Source: Apostichopus californicus (taxonomy: Eukaryota > Echinodermata > Holothuroidea > Aspidochirotida > Stichopodidae). From it: a stretch of 55,017 bases of DNA. Positions within the stretch are counted from its first letter, which is position 1; each line of letters opens with the position of its first letter. The translations under genes were made by a program, and so were the position numbers. Location: assembly GCA_020650975.1 (NCBI GenBank), contig JAIPMN010002746.1:7849-62865 (forward strand). The letters are read 5' to 3'. Shown here one piece after another: positions 1 through 12,700 of this stretch. The notes beneath the pieces were generated by a model. It searched no databases and was not told the origin of the DNA. It saw nothing but the letters and a program-made list of their open reading frames with translations.

Positions 1-553
1 GGGGGGGAGGAGACACATTAGCTTGATATGAACATAATGTAAGCTTAGTGGTTGAAAAATCTCATCACAATAAAGATTTGGAATTTGACTTTTGACTTCA
101 TCAGAATTATCTTATTGACTTTGACAAGATTGTTAGTTATATTACTTGCATGCATCCACATCTACTCTAAAATTCTGTCTAGGAGTAATAATAATTTTAT
201 GACACAAATAAACTGCCAGATGTGGATATCCCAAAAAATTGGCCAACACTTAGATAGTTTTCAAATGTGCCTCCTTTTCAATGATTCAAACAAGGAATGT
301 GTCACATAGGCTACACACAGTGTCATACATCAAAGCAAAGACATTTTCATTGAGTCACACTACTGAATGAGATTGTAGTGCCTTAATATGGCCGAGAGTG
401 GAGAAAGGGGTGCATGCAACTTCTACGGTGCTACAGATAGATAAGACATGAACATGCAAGCCAAGTTTGCCTAGAACAAGAGGAAATGTTAGTGATCCTA
501 GTTTTCCATCTTCCAAACTCCACGGCAACCATGAGAAGTGACAGACGACTTAC
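1..553 (-). other. CELSR intron downstream of the last visible exon
   Basis: The donor at 553-552 opens this intron. I looked on the minus strand for a phase-1 continuation exon and found none convincing. A possible acceptor near 451 (ttgttctag) has no recognisable coding sequence after it. The short plus-strand frame at the left edge is AT-rich and unlike any family I know. Confidence 0.5.
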
Positions 554-776
554 CATCGAGATCTGTGGGTCCATTGGGTCTATAGTAAGGGGGAACGTAG
601 TCCACGTTGGAAGATGGGGTGACGTTGGTGGTCGTGCTGGCAGTCTTACGTGCCACGCCGTTCGGGTGGTAAGAACTGCCACCTTGTCGCGACGACCTGT
701 TGCTTCCCATTGAACCGGTTGAGATACCGATGTTAAATTTGCTGGGTGTATCCTTACTGTACGAGAGTGCTGATCG
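554..776 (-). CDS. celsr: CELSR exon: Ser-rich cytoplasmic tail
   Basis: Residues 1271-1344. [20 protein letters not shown], then [20 protein letters not shown] and [20 protein letters not shown]. Low-complexity Ser/Thr/Tyr-rich cytoplasmic sequence, typical of CELSR tails that carry phosphorylation sites. The acceptor is actcaacag|CGA and the donor is CTCGATG|GTAAGT, phase 1. The donor means at least one more coding exon follows beyond the left edge, or unrecognised within 1-550. Overlapping frames on both strands are shadows. Confidence 0.88.
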
Positions 777-3700
777 CTGTTGAGTAACCAGAATCAAGAT
801 TACATTACGGTGAGAAAAGAAACCGAAAATGCTGTAAAATGGGCATATTCCTTCTTAGTTGTGATTATTCGCTTTACTTTCCTTTATGGATGGGGAGGGG
901 GAGGGGGCGGGGGAGAAGTAAGGGGTGTGAAGATGAGAGGAAAGTCAATATTCAGTTCAGGAGCTTGATGTATATAACATCAATGGAGGCTGATCAACGT
1001 TTTATTCTCAAATCATCTTCCAAGCGTTCCACATGTCTTGAGATTGTGTAAAACCAAGGAAACGAAGGGATGTCATCAGCATAATAGTTGTCATCAATCT
1101 CTTTAAGAACTAAATAAATTCGTGCCTACAGATGTGAGAACTAATGAAGACACGAGCGAGCGAGGAGGTAAAATAAATATACCCAAATTGATGTTACTGT
1201 ATGCTAAAACTTACTGAGCTTGCTGAGTCCATTTGACTTTTCTTGCCTTCTACGTGGAAGCAACATCTTAAGATCTCCAACCTCACCTGAAAGGATAGGC
1301 AGAGTACAATGAGGGTTACAAGTGCACCATATTAAAGTAGTAAATACATGTTTATTAGAGTAGTAAATAAATGTTTCATGTTGCTGGATAAATATCATCT
1401 GAAAAGAGCCACAACAAATCTCTTAATTAATAATTCAAATAATTGTCTTTAATAGTTCTTAAATAGTCCTATTAAACAGCTTTACATTTTTCAGGGTAAA
1501 TTACTTGAGGTACCCCCCTTCACCCAAACTAGATTTCCCACATTTAATGTGTATACGTGGAACACCTACCGTTGAATCTAAGATGCAGTAAAATATGAAG
1601 ATGGAGACCCCGAGAACAAAGCTACAGAAAGCGAAGAGGAACTGGTAGAGTAACATTCCTTGATTGACAGCTAAGAGACCAAAGACCCAGGTGATACCGA
1701 GGAGGGGGAGAAGAATACCGGCTGCTCGCAAACCGGCTCTGTTGATGAAAGAAAACACAGGAGGGATTAGTTATCGACATACGTGTGCATGAAAAGTAGA
1801 ACGTTTATTTAAGCATCTGTTCGTGACGTGAAGTTTTACGTACATGTCAAAGACAGATAACACACATAACTACATACAGACAGATAAACAAACAGACAGA
1901 TAGATATCCATTTGAAGAGACCATGCAGTACAGATATGCTTGAAGTATGACTTTGATGCTACGTAGAGACTAACGATAATTACAATAAGGTGACACTATT
2001 GTAACTAGTTGTAGATGTAAAAAAAGTCTTGTAAAACTGTGAAAACTTAAAATATTCAGTGCAACACATTGGTAAAGCAATTCACACGCGGCTGAATCAG
2101 CATATTAGAATAAAGAATTGATAAATAAACTTCTGGTCATCTTCAACAGGATATTGCATGTCTTCACCATCTTATTTAGCAAATCTGAAAGGTAGATAAT
2201 GTCGTCAACAGAAAGGATGAACCCTTCCACGAAAATATGAAAGATATTGGGCTAAAAGAGAAACACACATTTAAGAAAATATCTGACAGCACAAATCTCA
2301 CACACATCTATTAGTGACACATATTATACTTAAATGCAAGCATTTCTATTACATATTTTATTTTCATCAGTGAAAAAAAATATGTTAATAAATTAGCTGA
2401 AAATCCCTACACCGTCATTAAGAGAAAGGCAAGCTAAACAATTTTTACTGTTAAAATGAAGTTAAATTAACCCATCCCTAATCCCCCTTCTCATTCCTGT
2501 GGTATCCATCAATGGTAAATTTGAAACAGAAAGACACGCTAGGCAGAAGAACAGGATTTAAGCAGTGGGAAAAAAGTCATGAGTTGGTCATTGTTAGAAG
2601 AAGAATGGATAGATAAAGGATAAGCCCCTTTCCCAAACCAGTCACGCCGGAAACCGATCAAACAGGAAAGCATTCTTTTCTGCCTGATTATAAAAACACT
2701 CCGTCAAATTTCATCACTAATATGACATCAAATGGAAATTCTTGAAGCAAGCACACCAAGTGGTTAAAAAATAATAACCCCACATGACAGAGGGTCAGAT
2801 CACACAGAGTAAACAGTCACAAGTTTTTTGATGAATATCAGATTAAAGGTGTTACATTTACGTTACATTTACTTACTTGATTGACACTAGAAATAATAGA
2901 ATTATGTGTCAGTTTTATTAAAAAGAAAGAAAACCCCGAAAGACTGCTGTAAGTAGTTTGCCATTAGAAGCATATGGCATAGACAGGGGATTGGTGTGTA
3001 TGGGGGGAAAGTGGGGTTCTGAAAGGCAACCTTTTGTAAGAAACAATGAGTGAACACATTAAAGGAAAGACAGAAAGAAAAAAATTGAAGAAGAAAATAT
3101 GACACCAGTACATTTAGTAAACAAATTTTATGACCGAACTACTATTTTATGGTCATCACTCTTTTTTGGCTGAAAAATTGTACTTTCCGGATTTTCACTT
3201 GTTACTGATAAAATTGTTCACAATGCTGTTTATGAAAGATCTGTTAAGCTGTTATACCCACGATTCCACAAAACTAGTCCGTGGATGTTGCTTCATCCTT
3301 ATGAAAGTCAAGTGAAGCTCGACTGTGAAAAGGAAGCTGTACATCTGTATAGGGATCTGAGCACAGTACAAATACAGGTTTACGACTGCAATTGTTTTAG
3401 TATTTTAGTTGTTAGTTTTCTGCATTTTTTATCCAATTTTACACAAGCCTACTACAAAAAGTGATGACCATTAAAATCTAGCCGCACGCAATAAGATGAA
3501 ACATGACATGATACATAAACTACTCACATTAAAGTCCTAGTGTGATGTAAATACAAAAGAAGAAAACAAATGCTGATACATTTACATAAACAAATGCAGA
3601 GAGTATGAAAGAAGAAATCCACTAAACTTCCCTCAAAAACTAATAAATTATAATCTCTTACAAGAAGCTGGTTTCATTTGATGGTTTAACAACTTCTGAG

Positions 3701-6700
3701 TAGATTCACTCATTTTTTCTCTCTCAAGTATTACCAATGCAATGTTTTGTGCGAATGTGATCGTAGTTTTTCTTCCCCAATTTCAAGCATTTTTTCGTTC
3801 TGTATATTTACAATGCCTGATATCATGTTTGCCATCACATTTTTAATCCAATTCAAACTTAGTCAAGATAGCACAGCAACTGTCCCCCCCCCTCCCTGCC
3901 CCCAGAGATATTTAAAGTACAGAACTAGAATTGGGCAGAACCTCAGAGGATGCTTGAGTCAACGTGTTATCGTAAGCTCTCTGTTTTCTCATTAAAACTC
4001 TCTTCATCGAAAACCTAACATTAAGCTACCAAAGACAACAAATCGGTGAATTCCACAATGCACGGTCGTCACTCAAAAGTTATTAATAAATGAAATATAA
4101 TTCATAATTTGACGAGACTTCTCGACATTCATGGTATTTTAACTGTGCAAACAAGACTTTATGTTTGAACAGTGTAAGCATGAGAGACCTCTATTCTTTC
4201 TAACATTAACTTGAAATAGCTTCTTTAGTACAGGTGACTTCCTATCAATGCTCGTTATGGTCGGAACGTTGGTGTATGGTTATTAAAATGGCTAATAATA
4301 ATGAATATAGGCATAGAATGGCACTGAAATGAAGAACGCATAAAAATTTGCAGAGTATATAACTTTGATGTGAATATACAGATATTTGCAAGATGAAAAT
4401 TAGGCAGTAAAAACATGATGGGAAGATGTAATTATGTGTAAGTGGTCGGGGCTTCAAGGAAAAAACCGCAAGGCATAATATTGAAATTACAAGTGATATA
4501 AGCATATATCATGAAAGGCAAAATTTCTTTATAAATCAAAATGTTTGGAATTAAATGACAATACTGGAAAACCGTTTACTATATATAGAGAGTAAAATTT
4601 CATGAAGAGTAATTTTAAAGAACAAAAAATTTGATGCTTAATCTAAAATCTGTGTAGTATTTCCATTACTAAATTGATTTTCGAGTCGATAAGCATTTGA
4701 TGGCCTTTGGAGTGTCTACGTAGGAGTAGATGATGAGTAGACAGTTTGACGTAGTCTTTGGGAAGGGTACTCTTGGAAGTTTCTCGAGGGTAATTCTCAT
4801 CGTAAATTGGTTTGAAAGTGAAATGATGAGTATGTAATGATTGTCGTTCACTTACTTGAGGGAATTAAACTCGGGATCTTTGTGACCACTCCGGAGGGAG
4901 ATGCTGATAGCCATTATAAAAACAATCACATTGAACTACAGACGGAAAGAAAGAGAAATGAGACCAGTCAATTCAGTCAAATATACCAAAGTAAGAAACA
5001 GTATGGATTATAATATGTGAACATATGTATACTTCATACATAGATATATGTGTGTAACAAATATATATGGTATCATATATATATATATATATTCCCAGTC
5101 AAATATCCCACACTAAAGACAGTATACATTATAATATAAACATATATATACATATATATATATGCATAACAAATATATATTGCAGCATATATATATATAT
5201 ACATCCAAATATATTCCAAGTCAAATATCCCAAGCTAAAGACAGTATACATAATAATATAAATATATATGTATATTTAAATTTACAAATTTGCACATGAA
5301 GTGAAAGTAGCAAGCTCTTAAGCTCTGCATTTGCAATAAGTTTAATACAACAACCATAAACAAAGAAAAAAACCCATTTTACTAGATACTTACAGCAACT
5401 ATAACTAGGACTGGACCAGCAAAGGACCAAATTAACATATCAAAGATGGACAACCAACAGCTGTGAAGAGACAAAACAAACAGGAATATTAATTAACAAA
5501 AAAACTGATTAGAGATTTGAACGGTCAAGTAACACTGTACAAGATAGTATGAAGTGAACTCTCATGAAAAGGTAAAACTGATTATTTGAGAAAAGTACAG
5601 GAAGACAGTGATGGATTCAGAAATGATCAAAAGGGAGGAAGGAGTTGAGATGGGGGGGGGGGGACGGAACAATCTGTAAATATTGAAACAGGGGTGAATA
5701 TGAAACCAGCAATCAATAAAAGAAGAAAAAATTAGCAAAAATTTGTTTGATTACATTCCTTGCTATAATCGTGCCAATGTTTCGCCCCTTAAATTTCAGA
5801 AGGGGAGGGCATCGACTCCCTGGATCTGAGGAAAATTGTTAAAATAGTTTATACTTTTGAGTAAAGCTTACAAGTATTGGTCTTTTGCATTAGATTGAGG
5901 TCCATAGTCGACATTACTGAGGGGAACAGCGAGTCCTACGATGATACCCGGCAGACCATAGCACACAATGTAGTAGGTGGTCATGGGACCCATATTGATG
6001 TTACGAACTTCGGTCATCATTCGGTAAAGATGAACCGCCTCTATGAACATCCAAGAGAAGGCCCCAAGAAGGAGGAAATGTAAACAAATGGAGACTATGG
6101 TGCAAGCGAACTGAAAAGCAAATAAAAGAGAGAAAAATGTTAGGATTATCATCCTGTTAGATCTGCAGGATAAACAGTACACAGCTGTGATAACATCCTA
6201 AATTAGACTTGTCTGACAGCATTCCAAGCAGGTTGTACTCCAAATCTCCACGTTTGGTCGCGACATGCAAGCAGTGACGAGTCACAATTTTAAAGGTGGC
6301 ATGTGAATATTCACTTACTTGGAAGTGACCGTTAAACATGAGGCCCTAACAGAGTACATCTGTAATTTATTTTAAAAAAAATATAAAAAAATAGTCACAG
6401 TAGATCTACAATACTTTTCTTCAAAATTCTATCTTACATTTATCTTGTATACTGTTAGTCTTTTCAAAATTTTATCTTAATTGTTCATACAGGTTTATAA
6501 ATCATTCGGGAACATTTCACTCAGTAAAATGCATTGTGAAACACTGAGCCACCTACTACATCATGAATATTTATAGGTAGCTATAGATACTCAACATCAG
6601 AAGAAATTAACACACAAAGGTATCACAAATGACTCAATAGTTTGTCACAGGCATTTTCTAAATCTAAACGTCTACCAAACCCAACTTTTTTTTGCCCCCT

Positions 6701-9700
6701 GATCTTACCACAATGTCTGTGTTGACCCCGACCAGGAAGGTGAGCTCGGCGGCTATGAGCATGAAAACAAAGTTGATGTGGATGCTGTTAAGATTGCAGT
6801 GGAGGTTGGGAAGACACAGAAGGATGAAGAAGGTCACCAGGAGGAAGAGGACCCCCATGCCGGCACCGACGTAGGTCAAAAGATGGAGGGGCACTGTGGT
6901 GTCAGATCGGACCTGAAAAAGAATGAAAGATGAGAAGTCACGAGTCTGACTACAAGATGAACGGATCATCAACATAATATTACATGGCATATATCTCCCT
7001 GGTCTATTTTTATGATCAAGTTAAATCGAATAAATAAAGATAAATTAATTTAAATAAAAATAATAAGTTCATAAAATCACCTCATAAGGTGCTCTGTCCA
7101 TCATGGCAGCAAAGTTGGTAAGATGTGTGCAAGAACAGTTGATATGCGTCCTGTTGTATCCGACCAATTTGCATCCCTCAGTGCTCCAGCCTCCAGTACC
7201 GTTATCACTGTAGAGAGAGACAACAGAATCAACCAATCAAAGACCTATCAACAAAATCACCCATTCAAAAAGACCTATCAACAATCCTTAATTCACAAAG
7301 GTTTACCAAATATGACTTTGTGGGAATTATTTACATTATCAGGAACCTTTCAAGTACGATCAAATCACAAAAATCTAACCGTGACATCATTCTTGAGACT
7401 AATATTTGGTAAAACCAATCTGTCTTATGCCAGCCTGAAAAGTATGTTCATTAATGAGAATCCCACTACAATTAATTAGTAGAGAAAGCAACTGCTGAAA
7501 CAAACACCTCAACAGTTAATTAGAGCTCAAAAAAAGAAAAGAAACAAAAAGGTTGTTGAATAAGTTACGATTCATTAATGTATCTAGAACAGTACATGAC
7601 AAAGTGGAATTATCTTTTTTCTCCTATTGTATGGAAATTAATCAGTCGGAGATAATACGCTAGGGCTTAGCAACTGATGTGTAAACTCCTTAACATTAGA
7701 GCAGAGCAGAAAAGAAACAAGAAAAAGACGAGAGAAAAAACCTGTTGCTGAAAATCTGGGCTAACTGAATTTGTTTAGCTATGAATCATTATATTATTGC
7801 AATTTATTGCAATTATTGTTGCAACTTACAGCTCATGAATACATCGGGAGTGGAATATTCATTTGTAGAATTGCATTTTTTTTCTTTCTGATATTTAGGT
7901 CAGAATTAGCCAACCAGAGGAAATTCAACTGAGTTTGTAGCTGATAGTAAGAAGATAGCAACAGTTGAAGAAAAAAAAGGACACCTCATCCCGGATTTAG
8001 AGCAAAGATAAAAAAAAATATTGCAGATGTCGTTGAAAATTTGAGGTAAATGACTTTAATTTCACTTCTGTAGTACTATCAATGTAGCGATGATTCACGG
8101 TTTTGTTAACACATCTGACGCAGAAAAACTTCCTTGGAATAATTTTTCCCCTCCAATTACAGTCAGAATTAGCCAACTAAAGAAATTACAAGGGAGGTTA
8201 ATAGCTGATAGAAGGAATTTAGATGATCCATCTCAGCTAAAGACAGACTTGAAGTAGAACCAACTAGATGAATAGTGATATAATCCTGCAAACTTAAACT
8301 GTCCTGTTCCCAAGATGGATTTTCTGTTTCCTATTGGGTGGGTGGGGCGGAAACCGGGGTGTTGGGGGGAAACAGGGATGTGGGGTGGGGGTATGTGTGT
8401 GTGGAAGGTTTACAGCAGATACCTGAATAAATATACTGTGCTAACATTGCAACACTGTAGGATATATACCTTGAAATTGAGTATAATGTACAAATTATAT
8501 TAATATAATATATATATTATATTATAATAATTATGTACAAATTCTAACAGAACTTGATCGTAATCATGATACATTATAGAGCCTTAGTTCTATGGCTTTG
8601 AAATCTTACACCAATTTTCAAGGTTGGATAAGAGAAGAAGAGTTACTCAGGAATCTGAACTAGCCCCACCGTATCGTGTCCATTTCAAAGAGTACTTACT
8701 AATCAAAATCCCAGAATATGCACTGCTTCCCACTCCTGTTGACTGCGTCGTTGGAGATCATTTCAAGGATAATCGGCGTGGTCAGGTTGCTAGGGAACGG
8801 AGGGTCTGCTAACTCATCATAAAGAGTCAAAGAGATCACAGGAGTATTGATAACTTGGCCCACTTTGCCCTTAGATGGTCTGAGATTAAAAAAGACAAAA
8901 GAGAGAAGAAAAATTCATGTTCATTCATGTAGGAATGAGCCTGGGGTAAAAAAAAATCACGGAACTTTGCAAAAATTGCGGTATAGGCTCCAGTTTGCGT
9001 ATGCTACAGTGTGTTAGGATAATAATTGTTGTCCCGAGGTAGAAAAGAAATCACGGATATTCCGCGAATTCGCGGAAAAAGCTCATGCCTGTTCATGAAC
9101 TACATTTGGTGTTATATTTGCAAGAGAATGTGTATGACTCACAGATACCAGAGTGACCATCCTCCCACTGGTTTTCTTGCCATCTTACGAAATCTGAAAT
9201 TCATATTACAGACTGATACATACGGCTATGGCAACTTTTTAACAGGACTGGGTACTACACTAAAAATTCATAACAATGCAGTTTATAAGCTTTGTGAGTT
9301 AACTGTTAACTTATTACATATTGTCACAGCACCAATCCACCTTGCAAATACAAATCTTGTCCCAACTTTTGGGATGCAAGAGACAACCGTTTTAAAATTC
9401 TCACATTTTGAACCCAGCTGACCTCTGACCCCACTTAATAGGAACAAAGCCCTCATGATTAACTGATCGATGTTAGGAAAATTAGTGGGAAATAATTCAG
9501 TAGATGTTCACATGTTTGAAGATTACCACAAAAAGAAAAAAACTACCACAAAACATATAAAAGACTGACGAACAATACCGTTTATTTAAGGGGGGACATC
9601 TTTGATAAAATATAATGTGCAAAAGTTAGTTTATACATAAGGTAGGATTCCAAATTTCTAAAGACACAGCAGGTTGTGTACCTCATCTGTCAGATCTTTA

Positions 9701-12700
9701 ATGCTACAAACCACAGAAAGGTATCTTTTCAGTTTTACTGTAAAAGTCCTTGGTCATGACAACAAGACTAAAACTAAAACCATTTGTGAAATTTCCATAG
9801 CATACCGACAAATTTGCAATGTAGTGTTAACACACTGTATATATGTGTGTTCTGATTTTGGCTTTTTCCCTTAATTTCCCTTAATTTCCCCAAATGTTTT
9901 GTCTTTGGATATCGAAAAATGTTCTTGTTGATACGATTTGTCATTCGGTAAGCCTATTAAATTCTGACTCAAACTCTGATGCCTGCTTTCAAAGACCTAT
10001 CCAGTAATCACTCTGCATATCAAATTTTATCTTATTTTTCTCATTAACTGTGAAATATCAAATTACAGCATTATACTTTTCTTTCTTCCAAAATTTTTCC
10101 TTGTTTATGCAACATGTCATTTTCTCTCATCTCTACTGCAATTATCTGCCGACCACTGCCATTAACTTACCATTAAGAAATTAAACTTATATGCATCGCA
10201 TATACTTGTTGTGAAACTGAACGCCTGATTGTATATAGCATGTTTCCTACATCACCCCGACTTACAAATCACTGCCGTATCTGCTCTCTAGGTAACACAA
10301 CACCCATAATTCACTAGGTTACCTAGGCAACTGGTTCAACTTCACATTCGAGAGATTTTTTTGCCATTTAAAATGGGGAAAAAGGATCCCCAACATATGA
10401 ACATCACCATAGCAACGGTAAGTGTACAACACATTACTTCCTGTCCAATCATCCTTGAGTCATCTCAAAGTCGCGTAAAGTGTTTTTCTATGTAGTCGTT
10501 AGGCTTGCTTGTACCAGTGTTAATTAAAAGAATGATTCTATCGAAGGTTCCCTGTTGAGCTTGGAAAGCCGTCTTTGAAATGTACCATGACATCCAGACG
10601 TGATAATACATTTTCTGCAGCTTCATTGTCAATATTACCTACAAATTTTAGCACTCAAGAAATGTGATGAAAGCTTATAACACAAAAAAACAACCCACAT
10701 TTGTGAAGTTTTGAACCCTCCAAATTATTTGCAGACACAGAGGAGCACGGGATTTGACAATTAAAAGATTTCTTGCTCTTCGACATTTCCCTTGTGAGAC
10801 TGAAAGTCATACACGGGATGTCGTTACCGTTGATTAATGATGATTTATCTCAAGAGGATTTTGATTGATACAATTGCAAGGAATAACTTGTTTACAAGGA
10901 AACACACTTCTTCTGTGTTGTTTAATATTTAAATGTATTCAAATGACAGCATTTTCAACACATGTCAATGAAACAATATCACTTTGATATACAATATTCA
11001 TTGCAATTTATTTATCATGTCATTTGTGTGTTAGGTAGGGTAGGCAATCATTTCAACATTCAAGTGATAGTATTCAACACATATACAAGTTACAAATGTG
11101 ACTTTGCTGTACAGTGCCTTAACTAACAGAGTCATCTGTATTTTTTGGGGGAAGACATTAATTTTCAACATTCAAGTGATAGCATTCAACACATACCCAT
11201 TTCACAAATGTGACTTTGATGTACAGTGCCTTACCTAACAGAGTCATCTGTGTTGTTAGGTAGGGTAGGCAATCATTTCAACATTCAAGTGATAGTATTC
11301 AACACATATACAAGTTACAAATGTGACTTTGCTGTACAGTGCCTTACCTAACAGAGTCATCTGTAATGTTTGGTAGGAAGTTACCGATGGTGTTGTACTG
11401 GATGAAAGAGGAGAAGGCCACATTACTACTGACAGTGCTTGGTCCTAGGAGGTCTGGTTTAGGTTGGATTGCATCGCCTGGGATGTGCACGTGAGTCACT
11501 TCACTGTGTAGGTCACTGTTGTGAGTGACCTCCAGACGTGGAATGGTCACTGTCGATACATTCTCTCGGACGATGATGTCATGGTGCAAAACTAAACAGC
11601 AAACGGTAAAGATGGATAGAAGAAATAGAATTGTTTTTATTAGTCAATACTTTATAAACTATCTTAGGGCATGCACGAATTATATCAAGTCTGTCTTAGT
11701 TCTGTTAAATGCAAGTATATGTTACAACAAATAAACTTGGTAACTCTGTTGCAAAATAGGGGCCGGTAGATGTAAATAACTCTTGTATTCGGTAGATTCA
11801 TTTCTACATGGATTTATTGCATTAAATTTCTTGCAAATCAATCTTCCAATGACTTTATGGCATCAGCTATGAAATGGTTCCTCAAAATTTCAAACAGACT
11901 TGGGACACTCCTTCAAAAAGCTTCAATGATTTAACTTATTTTCAAAGATTAAAAATAGAAAACAAATTCCATTTTTCAATCATCCATGACATGGAAACAT
12001 CATAAAAAGACAATTTTCAAATTTGAAAACATTTGAAAACTTCAGAAATATTCCTGGGGTACTATATCATACCTATCTATAAATAGAGAAGGGGGCAAAA
12101 AGTGGGTGGGGGGGGTTATCATACTGACATCAGAAATAATATAAGAAATATAAAATGGATGATCTTACTGATATTAGGGGATATAACAGAGAACTGAGGT
12201 GTGTAATTGAACGACTGCGATGTGCGCGCAATGGTGGCAGCAAACATTTCCAGCAGTGCCATGAGTTCTGCAGTGCCGCCCTCTGTTTCCTGAATGACCA
12301 TCCAATGAGGTCTATTCACCGGATTCAACAGATGGCTGACCGATTCGATGATGTGCTGTAAAAATAGAGTTATGGAATATATAACAGCATGTTGACTAGA
12401 TTATAACAATGTGTTAAAAAAAGGCAGTGAATAAGCCTTAATTCGTCAGTGCCACGTCAAGAATGAGGAGAAAAAAGTACCTTATTTTATAAATGCATGA
12501 ATGCCCTTTGGGGGGTTTAAGGAGGCAACCTCCCCCTCCCCATTCATAACTTCGACAAACAATGCCATTAGGCATCTGGTACTGTGTGTGTGCATTCAAT
12601 GATAAGAAAAGAGGTTGACTGCTTCTCTCGTACTTCTAACATTACCCAAATATACTGCGACTCCTGAGGGAACTACTTAAATAACCAGTGAAATGGCTCC

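Noticed and set aside
431-470. Possible further CELSR exon left of 554
   Set aside because: An acceptor-like ttgttctag exists but no conserved coding sequence in the required phase follows it.
486-713. Plus-strand and second minus-strand open frames over 431-713
   Set aside because: They overlap the cytoplasmic-tail exon, which has splice sites and correct phase; these are shadow frames.
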